This document shows, one piece after another, positions 53,835 to 63,886 of a stretch of 64,000 nt of DNA (its first letter is position 1; each line of letters opens with the position of its first letter). The translations under genes and the position numbers were made by a program. The notes under the pieces were generated by a model. The model saw only the letters and a list, made by a program, of their open reading frames with translations, had not been told where the DNA came from and searched no databases. Origin of the DNA: Pyrus communis (Eukaryota > Streptophyta > Magnoliopsida > Rosales > Rosaceae); NCBI RefSeq assembly GCF_963583255.1, contig NC_084803.1, positions 1,210,373-1,274,372 on the forward strand. The letters are read 5' to 3'.

Positions 53835-56800
53835 TCACTTTTTGTACTGAAATTCTCGTCGGCCGTCCATCCTCGTTAAGGCCTTGGAGGGTGATGTAGC
53901 CGACGTGATCATCATAATAGCGAGCCTGAATCATGTTGGTTTCAAATGGTTGGTTATCGGCCGGGTGAACTACGACCGATTTGCCATCCCAAAAGATGAG
54001 GACTTGGTATAATGATGAAGGAATGCAACTGGTTTGGTGGATCCAGTCGCGGCCAAGTAATGCGTTATAATCCGTCTTGGAATCAATGACAAAGAATGCC
54101 GTCATGTGTTGACGACCAGCAATGCTAACTTCCAACGGGAGCACCCCTTTGGTCTGAGATTTGTCACCAACAAAGCTGCTCATAGTGATCCCTGACGGAA
54201 TGAGTTCATTATCAGAACGGCGTAAAGCCTTCAGGACGGATATTGGCATAATGTTGACCGTGGCTCCACAGTCGACAAATACTTTAGAAATGGGAAATCC
54301 TTCGATGTGAGCCGTGACGTACAACGGCTTCAGGTGTTGGAGATTAACCGAGGAGGAGCGGGGAAATAGCTCGGCCAAAGCTGCCTTAAGGTTATCTCCG
54401 CTTTGGTTTTCTCGATCGTCGTCGTTTGCGACGAAGTCTACTTGTGTGGCCTCCTCGGTAACTACGTCCCCATCCAAGAAACTCGACTGGTGGGTACTCG
54501 GTTGGAATTCAGCGGGTAGAACGTGTACCATACTAATCTCCATATGTTCGAGGACCGAGGGGCCCATTGGGTCATGGTCGTCGTCTTCCGGAGAACTATC
54601 CTCTGTAGCAGTCGTCGGAAAATCCTCGATCAGACTTTTGAGTTCCTCGGTAAGAGCCGGTATCCGAGACGTGGAAACCAAATCGAATGTGGGTGAGCCA
54701 TTTCCTTCGACGATGTGGACTGCCGCAGATTTACGTTGGTCCTTTGTTACACGGGCTCGTTCTTCATATGCAATACGGGCGTTCCTCGTGTCCAGATAGG
54801 TATCCAATCGTGCTATCCGTTTTTCCTCGTCGGCCGTGAGGCCGAAGAGCGATACAGCCGAGAAGACTTCGAAATGATAGCGTAAATGTTGAAGGTCTTC
54901 GAGCGAAAAGGGTAATTCGGCGGCGTCGATATCTGTATAAGGATCAACCTCAAAACCAAGGACCCGAGCCTCCCGTATATGTTGAAACCTAGCTTTAATG
55001 GCTGGATCAGAAGTTTTCTGGATAATTTGCTCGGCATCAGGGCAAGTTAGCGCTAAGTCGAGGGCTTCCTGACATGCCTTGGGGAGTCCGTACAAGTCAT
55101 TTGCGGAGTATTTCTTATGAAATTCTCGCATGTATTCCATGGATGCACCGAGGAATGGAGGGTGTAAGTTGCGTCGTATTTTGATAAACGGCTCGCGCGG
55201 TGGTAACGGAGAAAGTTTCCTTTCGGCCTCTTGTGTAAAGTACTCTAGACGAGCTCTCGTTTCCCCAGGCCGGAGAAGGATCTTAATACGTTTCTCAGCC
55301 TCCTCAATGGTGGTTTCGAAATCAGCATCCGCTACTTTCTTCCCTTCGGCTAACTCGGTCATGATAGTCGGGGTTGGCCGTTCGCTAATATCTTCCACGG
55401 CCTTTTTTGGTTGCCATTGGTTGGCCGGGCTAGCCTGCGCTTCTCGTCGCCGAGCCATGCAATCTATCCGTTGACGGCGACGTTTTTGAGATTTAGATAG
55501 CGCCGTATACAAGCCAGTTGGAGAGTTGTAACTGTACCAGCGTTGATCCGATGTCCTGGGTGGCTTGAAAGTTTTGCGATCAACTGGCAAGCCCGAACTG
55601 TTGGTATTGCGCGAATAATAATCCTCATTATAGAATGGTGCGTCGAAGTCAAGACGCCGCCTGACCGAGGTCTGTTCTTTCGGCTTTACTTGTGGGCCGA
55701 GTCGGTCGAACACTTGACGTCGCGGACCTAATCCCTTTGACGACGCCGTAGGGGCCGTTGGTGATGTTGAAGATTTCTTCCCAGCTTCAACTGGTGTTTT
55801 ACAGTGGTCACATAAAACCTTCGCTCCACAAGTTTCGTCGGAATTTGACCTCGTCATCGGCTCATCGGCGGGTCGCACCGATTGTTCCGTTGGTGGTGCA
55901 TTTGAAAATATATCAAGCTTTAGTCTTGTTTGACCATTCCGTTTACGGATATGCTGCACCGGGACATATTCGGCCTTCCCTTTGTTTCTGGGAAGGTGAG
56001 CATCCACCATACCAATCGTTGTTGAAGGGAAAGGATTAACATCGACCGCCATTTTTTCCGGAAATTTCAGCTTTCCTTTTTCGATCCAACTTTGAATTGT
56101 GTCCCGGAACACAACACAATTATTGGTTGCATGCTTATTAGAATTATGATACTTGCAGTATATCTTTCCTTTTAATTCATCGGCCTTAGGGATAGTATGT
56201 CCCGGCCGAAGCTTGATGATTTTTGCTGCCAATAATTGATCGAAAATTGCATCAGCTTTGGTGATATCAAAAGTGTATACTTTTGATGACTTACTCGTTT
56301 CCTCGGCGGCCAAACGGGTTTTGGCGTCTTTGGTATTTACTTGCGCCAAAGCCTTGCAAACATAGGGTTTGTCTATTACTATCTCGGCCGCATCCACACT
56401 AGCATACTGAGGTTCTTCACTTTCGGCCGATGCATAGCTAACCGTGGGGTTCTTATACAACGTCCCTCGGGATGGTGACTTTGATATCTTTTCTTCTCGG
56501 AGTAGATAATCATATTGTTCGACATGTTGAGCAAGTTCGTACATATCTCGAATATTTGCCCCCAGGAACTTCTTTTTGTACTCCACGTCTAATCCGTTGA
56601 GGGCGATCCTGACGAATTCCACTTCGGGGAGTGGCACTCGGCACCAATTCCTGGCCGATTTAAACCTTGTTAGGTATTCCATTGGAGATTCGTCAGATGC
56701 TTGAGCCATCCTGGCCAACGATGATACGGACATCTCCATCCCTGGCCGATAGAATTGTTCATGGAACTTTTCGACCAACTCTTCCCAACTCTGCACGGAG

Positions 56801-57459
56801 TTGGGTGGAAGATTAATGTACCAGGCGAAGGCTGAGCCTGTCAGTGAAAAGTTAAACAGCCGTAGTTTGTAGAAATCGCTATTGACGTCCCCACACTGCG
56901 CTGTGAACCGAGCCACATGTTCTAGTGAGGATAAGGATGATTCCCCGGCGAAGAGGCTGAAATCGGGGATCTTAAATCCTCGTGGGTATTCAAACCTTTC
57001 CACATAGGCCGGGTATGGGTGAATGAATTTTGGAAACTTCGGCCCTTTTTTTAGGGCCGAATCTATCATTCTCTGGACTTCGGTCACGTTTATGGAAGCG
57101 ACTTCTTCTCCCTGGCTTGGTCCCTCGGCTCTATTTCCTGGTCCTCTTCTTTCCAAGGGGACTGGTTGCGGCCGAGCGGACCCTCTCTCGGCTGGTATAG
57201 GCACATTCGTCGGGAACTGCCGAGGCTGGTCGACCTGGCCATCTTCAAAGGCTTTACTAACCAGTAGTTCAAGCATTCTGGTCTGTGTATCGCTGTTACT
57301 ACGTATTGCGTCTAGCAAATCATTCATCTTCTGACCAATCAACTGCTCGACCTGACGATATTGTTCATCCAGTCGTCTCCGAAGGAATGTCCTAGTTGGT
57401 GGATCGGAACCTTCCCCACCATCGTCATCACAATCTTCCACAATCCCTTCCATGAACAT
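53755..57459 (-). CDS. Retrotransposon gag-protease frame
   Basis: A 1,234-codon frame starting 260 bases inside the 5' LTR. The capsid-type domain (FSLTGSAFAWYINLPPNSVQ, WEELVEKFHEQFYRPGMEMS, EYLTRFKSARNWC) is at about residues 200-310. A CKYHNSNKHATNNC nucleic-acid-binding knuckle variant is near residue 440. A retropepsin-like domain has VFVDCGATVNIMPISVLKAL near residue 1065 and NALLGRDWIH downstream. The active-site triplet reads DCG instead of the usual DTG/DSG, so activity is uncertain. A long charged region of about 500 residues between gag and protease is typical of large Tat/Ogre gag proteins. Confidence 0.88.
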   Translation of the reverse strand: MFMEGIVEDCDDDGGEGSDPPTRTFLRRRLDEQYRQVEQLIGQKMNDLLDAIRSNSDTQTRMLELLVSKAFEDGQVDQPRQFPTNVPIPAERGSARPQPVPLERRGPGNRAEGPSQGEEVASINVTEVQRMIDSALKKGPKFPKFIHPYPAYVERFEYPRGFKIPDFSLFAGESSLSSLEHVARFTAQCGDVNSDFYKLRLFNFSLTGSAFAWYINLPPNSVQSWEELVEKFHEQFYRPGMEMSVSSLARMAQASDESPMEYLTRFKSARNWCRVPLPEVEFVRIALNGLDVEYKKKFLGANIRDMYELAQHVEQYDYLLREEKISKSPSRGTLYKNPTVSYASAESEEPQYASVDAAEIVIDKPYVCKALAQVNTKDAKTRLAAEETSKSSKVYTFDITKADAIFDQLLAAKIIKLRPGHTIPKADELKGKIYCKYHNSNKHATNNCVVFRDTIQSWIEKGKLKFPEKMAVDVNPFPSTTIGMVDAHLPRNKGKAEYVPVQHIRKRNGQTRLKLDIFSNAPPTEQSVRPADEPMTRSNSDETCGAKVLCDHCKTPVEAGKKSSTSPTAPTASSKGLGPRRQVFDRLGPQVKPKEQTSVRRRLDFDAPFYNEDYYSRNTNSSGLPVDRKTFKPPRTSDQRWYSYNSPTGLYTALSKSQKRRRQRIDCMARRREAQASPANQWQPKKAVEDISERPTPTIMTELAEGKKVADADFETTIEEAEKRIKILLRPGETRARLEYFTQEAERKLSPLPPREPFIKIRRNLHPPFLGASMEYMREFHKKYSANDLYGLPKACQEALDLALTCPDAEQIIQKTSDPAIKARFQHIREARVLGFEVDPYTDIDAAELPFSLEDLQHLRYHFEVFSAVSLFGLTADEEKRIARLDTYLDTRNARIAYEERARVTKDQRKSAAVHIVEGNGSPTFDLVSTSRIPALTEELKSLIEDFPTTATEDSSPEDDDHDPMGPSVLEHMEISMVHVLPAEFQPSTHQSSFLDGDVVTEEATQVDFVANDDDRENQSGDNLKAALAELFPRSSSVNLQHLKPLYVTAHIEGFPISKVFVDCGATVNIMPISVLKALRRSDNELIPSGITMSSFVGDKSQTKGVLPLEVSIAGRQHMTAFFVIDSKTDYNALLGRDWIHQTSCIPSSLYQVLIFWDGKSVVVHPADNQPFETNMIQARYYDDHVGYITLQGLNEDGRPTRISVQKVIEVGAETVQKDSARLGLANLVINADD

Positions 57460-57696
57460 TCAAGCTGTTTGATTCGGGACTGCGGGGTTGTAAGGTTGCC
57501 CACCGAGACAGACTTCGTTCTCTCGGCGTGTTACACTTGTGGCCTCGGGCGGCGCAATTATTATCGGATTTTTTGTAGAGTGCAAATCCTGCCCAAGGCC
57601 TTGCACTGGCAAGTCAGTCGTTGACTTTCCCATGGTTGTTTTCTGCTTCGTAGACCGTGTCTCAATGGTCATGAACGCCGAAGGTTTAGCACAAAT

Positions 57697-57718
57697 GGTC
57701 CCACTGGGCGTGCCAAAA
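57697..57718 (-). promoter_or_regulatory. Primer binding site
   Basis: Minus strand TTTTGGCACGCCCAGTGGGA and two more bases, directly inside the 5' LTR. The placement is right for a tRNA primer site; I have not assigned the tRNA. Confidence 0.7.
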
Positions 57719-58832
57719 TGTTGACCCTAAAAATTACAAAACCTACGTGGCGCGCAGGCCGAGTAACTAGTAAGCTAACTACGTCCTTCGGTTGAATGCG
57801 GGGCGTGCCAACTCGTCGGCTGAGCTCGGCCGAGGAGTAAAATTTGCTGATGTCGCTTGGAGCGCGTCGTTGAATTCTCTATCTTGCGATTGCGACCGAG
57901 GAAGGAACGCTCTCGGTCTCTGAGTTCTACAGCCTGAAGATAAGGCTGCTAATTCTGCGGAGTTCAATAATCGTCGGAGCCCGATTCGGTCACCGTGTTT
58001 ATATTCGTAAGAGTATAAGCACGTCGAATCGAGACCAAACTGTATGGGCACAGGTACTCGAACGTGATGTATGTCTTGATGGTAAACGTAGTTCGGCCGT
58101 CGGAATGCCGAACCCTGAAACCTACTTGCGAGTATCCAATCATAAAATAACTCGGCGTCCTGTACGCCGAGCAATGCGATTCGTAACACCTTACTATGCC
58201 GAAAAGGCTAGCAAGGTGACCTCTGCCAATAAAGGTTCGAAAACCCTTCTCGGCCGAGACTTAGATAGATAACCGGTCGACCTCGACGCAGTGCTGTTTA
58301 TCCAAACTGAAGGTGTTTCTCGATCGGCTAGTTCTGCGGCAGCAGTGCTGTTTATCCAAACTGAAGATGCTCGCCGGGTGCTTCCACAGTGCTGTTTATC
58401 CAAACTGAAGGTGTGTCGGCGGGGAAAAGAAAAGGAAAAATCTCAAGGTGTTTGAGAGGTTTTGCGCAGGGCAATTGTATGCTGATTCTGAAGGTCCTTT
58501 TCTGTTGCATGATTTCTTGTATTTATAGTGCCCCATTCCTTGAAAACCAATTCTGATTTGGATTGGGAGTCCTTACCCCATTTCGCCTCTAACTCGAACA
58601 AACCTATTCCTACTGGGATTCTGAATTTTCCTTCTTTTCGAGACTCCATTCCTTGCCGGTCGAGACTCCTGGTCGCACTAGGACTTCCTCGACCTCTCCT
58701 ATTCATCCGGACCTCTTTGGCCGACCCTGCCAGCTGATCCGGGATCTATTATTTGACCCATATTATTTATCATCACCTTGGGCCGAGCACATCCTGCTGC
58801 TCGGCCCAACAATAATATTTCGGGCCCAAACA
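57719..58832 (-). repeat. 5' LTR of the Tat-type retrotransposon
   Basis: 1,114 bases, the same length as the 3' LTR, offset by 12,691 bases. The minus-strand TATAAATA box is at 58520-58527 and would drive gag-pol. The three TGCTGTTTATCCAAACTG leader repeats start at 58292, 58346 and 58390. Flanked outside by ATTCC (58833-58837). Confidence 0.93.
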
Positions 58833-59233
58833 ATTCCACACACTAATTTTGTATAAAAAAGTTATATATACATCACAATCATTCGAAAATATTACACCCC
58901 ACAAATACAATATCCTTATTTCGTAACAATCTGAGAATAGATTGTCCTAATTTTGTTAGCTAGCCTATCAACAATTGTATTTCGTTTCATGTGCACACAA
59001 CACATGGAAATTAGGGACCTTGATTCTTCATCTCCCATTTTCTCTCCCTTTCAGTCTCCTCTTATTTGAACGTTTACAATTGAGTCACATCAATATTTTA
59101 TTTTGATTTCTTTATAAGGAGAGAAAGACAAAGAGAAAAATGAGAGAGAAGCGAGCGAGATTTAGATGGAAAAAAATCCTAATCAATCCACCAACAACAG
59201 ATTTTATTTGGTTCCTTTTTCTTTCTAAGATTA

Positions 59234-59490
59234 GACCCATACAAAGACTAACAAAGAACCCATATTCTCCAATTATATATACAGTAAAGGATTCCCGATT
59301 CTCAAATTTGAAGACTAATAAAGAACCCATATTCTCCATTTATATATACAGTAAAGGATTCCCGATTCTCCATTTATATATACAGTAAAGGATTCCCAAT
59401 TCTCAAATTTGAAGACTAATAAAGAACCCATATTCTCCATTCATATGTACAGTAATGGATTCCCGATTCTCAAATTTGAAGACTTGAAGT
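59234..59490. repeat. About 60-base tandem repeats
   Basis: Around four partial units of AAAGAACCCATATTCTCC, ATATATACAGTAAAGGATTC, CCGATTCTCAAATTTGAAG. The last unit runs into sequence homologous to about 40281-40320, so the array lies at the junction between copy 2 and the next unit. Confidence 0.85.
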
Positions 59491-60240
59491 TGACACATTA
59501 AGGACATTCTTTGAAGCGTTGTATTTGCTGAGATTATTAAATTATATACGGTTTGCACTTGCCTATCTTTTCCAACTCTCTGAAATCTGTCATCCTTTTC
59601 TCATCAAATAATTCAAGGTCGAAACTTTTGCATGCGTCATTAGATGGCAATTGCACGGTGGTGAAAATTTTAAAACATGATATTTAGAATATTGTTCGTA
59701 CTCCCAACAACCTGCATGGACCTGGTCCCCTGCTTGGAATCGTGGATTACACAGATACCAACTAATATGAACATTAGCTAGGCTCTGGGTTTCCGTTTGG
59801 CCACCTATTGCGATTGTTAAGTTCTCTTGGTGACAGCTTGTAGATCACGACTTTTTTTCTCTCAAGAAAATATATACATGAAGAGAAAACTCCAGTACAA
59901 CCGAGTTCAATACAATCAAAGACGAAAGCATTCTAAATTTTCGATGGTAAGGAATGATCCTAAATATGACAATTTTGAAAACATCAACAAAACTTGTAAT
60001 AGCAATATAGCATCCGCAAGAAAGTTTGTCTATCTGAAAACAAGATTTCAAATAATAGTGTTAAAAGACTGAATAGTTTTATTGGTAATTTTTTGTGTCC
60101 AAATAGTTTTATTTTTGAATTTTGCTTTACAAAATGTTAAGAGGAGATTACATTGAGTAAACTATATTTGTATCGCCGCTCTAATAGATGTAAAACATAC
60201 TTGAAGGTATCGATTGGTAGGTATACTTCCATTAAAAAAG
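59440..60240. repeat. Decayed SABATH unit without coding exons
   Basis: 59460-59870 matches the distal 5' segment of the other copies: CCAACTCTCTGAAATCTGTC, CTCATCAAATAATTCAAGGT and the TTGCGATTGT-AAGTTCTCTTGGTGACAGCT stretch. 60115-60240 matches the gene 3' flank at 36650-36790: AAAATGTTAAGAGGAGATTA, GTATCGCCGCTCTAATAGAT. The methyltransferase exons that should lie between are missing, so this looks like a deletion derivative. Confidence 0.6.
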
Positions 60241-61224
60241 TAGTATAAATATCGTCTAACAAATATGATATCTCAAATTATTGTTGCATTATAAGTCTAT
60301 GTAATCAATTGGTGGAGTCGCGTTTCCAACTCTCCAACGTTATATTTGGTGGGAACATTTGATAAATGTGGATATAGACCAACACGTTTAAATTGCAAAG
60401 GATTTAAGCAAGTGTTTCGAATATTTGGCATTTATCAGATATATGTGGAAGACCAACACGTTTAAATTAGGTGATTAACATGCAAATTGAAAAGAATTTA
60501 AGCACGTTTTTCGAATGTGTATATGCTCCCTGATGCTGGGAGAATACATGCGTGCATGAATAAAAAATTATGGGCACCGAAATCGTTGATTTTTTTGGAT
60601 TCCTGTTTCCACTCATTTAAAAATCAGCATTGACTTTTTTCTTGTAACTTTTAATTAAGCATGTTGAATATTATGTGGAGCAATAACTGAGTTTATTGTT
60701 TGATTTATACATTGTATTGATTGACCCTTGACAGAGATTCTCGTATTTACAATTAGGGATTGGAAGTCTAACGTTGAAGAAAAATAAAATTCAAAAACCC
60801 AAGCTTCATTGTTCTTTGTTTAATTAGTTAAATTGCTGCTTCTCTATGTTGATTGTTGAGTTTGTTTTTATTATTGAAGAAAATAGTATATATTATTGAA
60901 AAACTCATCCAATTCATAAGGATGGAGAAAAAACCGGAGCTAACATACATTTCGGGAAAAAAAGAATTAGGCAAGTCAAATTACAAAGGGAGATTTTATT
61001 TAGACCCAGTTAACTTATTTCTACACCCATTAATTTTTTTTTTTAATTTTATATTCTAATTATGCCCTGGGGTGGGTTGCCGGAAATAAAAAAGAGGGAT
61101 TAACGGAGGGTGGACAAGAACGGTAAAATGATAATGGAGGAGGGTTGTGACCTTCGACGAAATCGGGGGATCATGTTGCCTGAGCTAAGTTGGGTTCGTC
61201 AGAGAAATATAGGGCTTCTAACGT

Positions 61225-61266
<42 letters not shown>

Positions 61267-62341
61267 CTCTCTCTCTCAAATTTTGGTCTCTCATCAATTC
61301 CTTCTTCACCCAATTTCAAATGACTTCCAGCTTTTTCATCCTTGAAAGCATATATAGCTTTTTAACTTGTCCACGTTTGGGACTGCATCCTTATTCCACG
61401 AATTGCAAGATCACACCGGTCTTTTGAGCTGCAATTTGCTAGTTTTTTTATTTATTTTTTAATTGGTCCATTAAGTTTTAAGGAAACTACAAAAAATGTG
61501 TGGAGGCCTTGGGTTTGAAATCCGATACTGGTGTGGAAGCCAGACTTATGGTCAGAGGGGGCTGAAATGCCTCTGTGAGTCTTCTCAAGCCCTGAAAATG
61601 GTGAATAACAGTGTCTTGCCACTCGTTGTTTTCCTCTTTAAAATTTTAAAAAAAAAAGTTTTAAGGAAATTGTAGTCGGACCAAAATCTAGCCCCATAGA
61701 GATGAAGAATTGAACATTGATGAGATAAAGAGGAGGTCGGTGACGACAATTTTTGTAACGACAATCGGGATCAAGTCCGATTACTGGCATTGTAGGTGGT
61801 TGGGTTGGTTTATGCGTTTGTGTTCTTCTTCTTTTTTATTTTTTTATTTTTTATTTTTTAAGTTTGTCAATTTTGTATTTGAGGGTAAAAAGGTAAGTTT
61901 GCTGGACAAAATTTTCACGTTAGGTGTGAAAAGAGAATTATTGGGTGTAAATAAAATTTCCTGATTACAAATAATGGTTAATTGTCAAACTAAATGCATA
62001 GCTTTACTCTCTTATACGTACCATAGTAATAGAAAGAATTATAGGCATTTGTGGGTGCTGGGTTTATTTTTTTCTTTTTTTTTTTCTTTCAAATTTAAAT
62101 AAGGGTAGAAGAGGTAGTTCAATAAGAATTAAAAAAAATGGGGTGTTGATAAAAAAAGCCCATCAAATAATGTGTTACCAATAAAAAAAACGTTAATCAA
62201 CACACTTAATAATCTAATCATCAATATCCACATAATTTGATTTACAAAATTTAATTTAGAAGTTTGGTCCCTCAAGCATTAGCCATGTAGAAAAGTAGGA
62301 TTTTGTCTTTTGGCCTTAGGTCATTTCAGGGTTATGTTATA
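60241..62341. other. Gene-poor DNA before SABATH copy 3
   Basis: AT-rich with no supported gene. It holds a direct repeat around GACCAACACGTTTAAATT (about 60379 and 60452) and, at about 61487-61620, a pol III B-box-like GGTTTGAAATCC in a SINE-like context that I could not delimit. From about 62290 the sequence is homologous to the distal promoter of SABATH copies 1 and 2 (TTTGGCCTTAGGT). Confidence 0.45.
61223..61277. repeat. (TA)n(TC)n compound microsatellite
   Basis: About 18 TA units followed by about seven TC units. Confidence 0.85.
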
Positions 62342-62350
62342 AACTTATAA

Positions 62351-63475
62351 GGCCAAATTTTTTTTGTTGTTCCTGTGGTGACACACCACTTTCAATGTCA
62401 CTCTTGTGATGAAAAAATTGTTATTTAAACTCCCGTGGTGAGCCCTGTTAGCAATTGAGATCCAAACTTTCATTAGTCTTTTGTTAAATAAACTCACGTG
62501 ACTATCACATAATGGTCAAATACGTCATTTCAATCCAAATTACATCCTATTTCATGGACATCTAATATGACTTAGGTATACGCTTGTTCTTTATGGGTTA
62601 ATTATGGCAAACACTTTTTTTTCTTGTGAGTTAAAAAGTTGGCATCTGATTCCAGTGCACAAAGCAAATTGAAACAAGTGGAAATGAGAGATAATTTACA
62701 AGAATAACTTAAAGAATTAAAGACAACAGGTGAACAACATTGCAGTTTATGCATTTAGACGAGTGAAAGGCATTGCAAAATTGAAGACAATGGGTGAAAG
62801 GCAGTGCAGAAAATTCAATTTTCACGTTCGCCCTCTTCATAGGAACTTCAAGAGAGTAAGAAACTTAAATAATTTAAATTCAAAGAAGATTAAGAAAAAA
62901 ATGAAAGGTTGTGTACTGGCCAACTACAGCATCCATCAAACCACACTACCAATTAAAGACAAAATTGAAATGCATATATGCATTCAGACTGGTACAAATT
63001 GATACAAGAATGAAAATTCAACTAAGACTAAGACTCTAACTCGTGATCAAAGATGTGTTGGCATTGAAAAAAACAATAGTTTATTAGAAGTATTATGATT
63101 TCCAAACGAAATTAAATCATATCTAAGAAATTATACGCTGCTTCACTTCACCTCTTCTCCTAGCCATTGATGTGATTTTACAAGTTTAGTTTCACTCTTT
63201 ACATTCAAGCTTTCTTCTATGAAATCTAATTCCGTTAAACCCTAACTCATACTAGATGTCCATGAAATAGGATGTAATTTGAATTGAAATGACGAATTTG
63301 ACCCTCATTGTAATAGTCATGTGAGTTTATTTAACGGAAGACTAACAAAAGTTTGAATTTAGACCTCAATTGCTAATAAGGCTCATCACAAGAGTTTAAT
63401 TAAAAATCTTTTTCATCGCAAGGATCACATTGAAAATGTCGTGTCATCACAAGGATCACGAAAAAAAAATTGGCC
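62351..63475. mobile_element. Mutator-like non-autonomous element with long inverted repeats
   Basis: 1,125 bases flanked by 9-base duplications AACTTATAA (62342-62350 and 63476-63484). Copies 1 and 2 have the empty site AACTTATAGTGCATG. The arms are about 220 bases each (62351-62567 and 63253-63475), beginning GGCCAATTTTTTT and pairing through CATTGAAAATGTCGTGTCAT and GTGAGTTTATTTAACGGAAG to ATGTCCATGAAATAGGATGT. The 685-base middle is AT-rich, with no transposase and only a 90-codon chance-length frame. Long TIRs and a 9-base duplication fit a MULE derivative. It sits about 340 bases upstream of SABATH copy 3. Confidence 0.8.
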
Positions 63476-63487
63476 AACTTATAATGC

Positions 63488-63658
63488 ATGTATGTGGTCC
63501 TGCACGTGACACATTGTACACAACATAGTACGCAGTAAGGGTTACATTATAAACGGCTTCTCCTAGAGGTCCCCTCTTCTCTGCTTTTTATAGGTGGTCC
63601 TTTCTGTATGTATGTGGTCCTGCACGTGACACATGGCACACAACATGGTACGCAGTAA
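63488..63658. repeat. Duplicated promoter block upstream of SABATH copy 3
   Basis: TGTATGTGGTCCTGCACGTG-ACACAT followed by ACACAACAT-GTACGCAGTAA occurs at 63488-63538 and again at 63608-63658. Copies 1 and 2 have it once (34483 and 41949). The block includes a GCACGTGAC G-box-like motif, so copy 3 has two. Confidence 0.75.
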
Positions 63659-63710
63659 TCAATTACGATATGTGTGGTTGCAGTGCTCCCGCGTGGTCCG
63701 ACATGGGGTC

Positions 63711-63718
63711 TATATATC
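63711..63718 (+). promoter_or_regulatory. TATA box of SABATH copy 3
   Basis: TATATATC in the context GGGGTC-TATATATC, 101 bases before the ATG at 63812, as in copy 2. Confidence 0.55.
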
Positions 63719-63811
63719 CAGACCACACCAGCATCATTTCAAGGTTTCATAGGCTTTGCGTGACAGCATCTGTGAAGAAGACGGGGCTGACTTGAGTAAG
63801 GGGAGACTGAG

Positions 63812-63886
63812 ATGGAGGTGCTGCAAATACTTCACATGAACCAAGGGAATGGCGAGACTAGTTATGCTCAAAACTCTAAAGTTCAG
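63812..63886 (+). CDS. SABATH carboxyl methyltransferase, copy 3 (exon 1, cut by window end)
   Basis: Exon 1 of 25 codons, ending CAG|GTACAA at the same intron position as copies 1 and 2. The encoded start differs from them by Lys12 to Gln and Lys14 to Asn ([17 protein letters not shown]), which is closer to the usual SABATH consensus MN-GNGE-SYA-NS--Q. Intron 1 continues past the window edge, so integrity of the rest is unknown. Confidence 0.85.

Larger units (their letters stand above)
45028..58832 (-). mobile_element. Ty3/gypsy LTR retrotransposon, Tat-type, with antisense gene
   Basis: A 13,805-base element with 1,114-base LTRs starting TG and ending CA and a 5-base target duplication ATTCC. 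Gag-protease (57459-53755), RT-RNase H (53834-51045) and integrase (51054-50116) lie on the minus strand in that order, with integrase after RNase H, as in Ty3/gypsy. A primer-site-like stretch follows the 5' LTR at about 57697-57718 (minus strand TTTTGGCACGCCCAGTGGGA), typical of Tat/Ogre-type elements. An unrelated spliced gene is on the plus strand between integrase and the 3' LTR, also a Tat-lineage trait. The two LTRs differ at roughly 15 positions by eye (about 1.3%), so insertion is recent. Frame breaks in the coding region suggest this copy is not autonomous. Confidence 0.93.
39700..59179. repeat. SABATH-locus segmental duplication, copy 2 (with insertions)
   Basis: Collinear with 32931-37857 apart from a Cassandra TRIM at 41175-41870, a Ty3/gypsy element at 45028-58832 and small indels. 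One indel is an extra T-rich piece of about 60 bases in intron 2 near 43322-43378, absent from copy 1. Substitution differences look low (a few percent) in flanks and lower in exons. Confidence 0.9.

Noticed and set aside
59112..59388. Small overlapping frames near 59.1-59.4 kb
   Set aside because: They run through tandem repeats on both strands and have repetitive translations.
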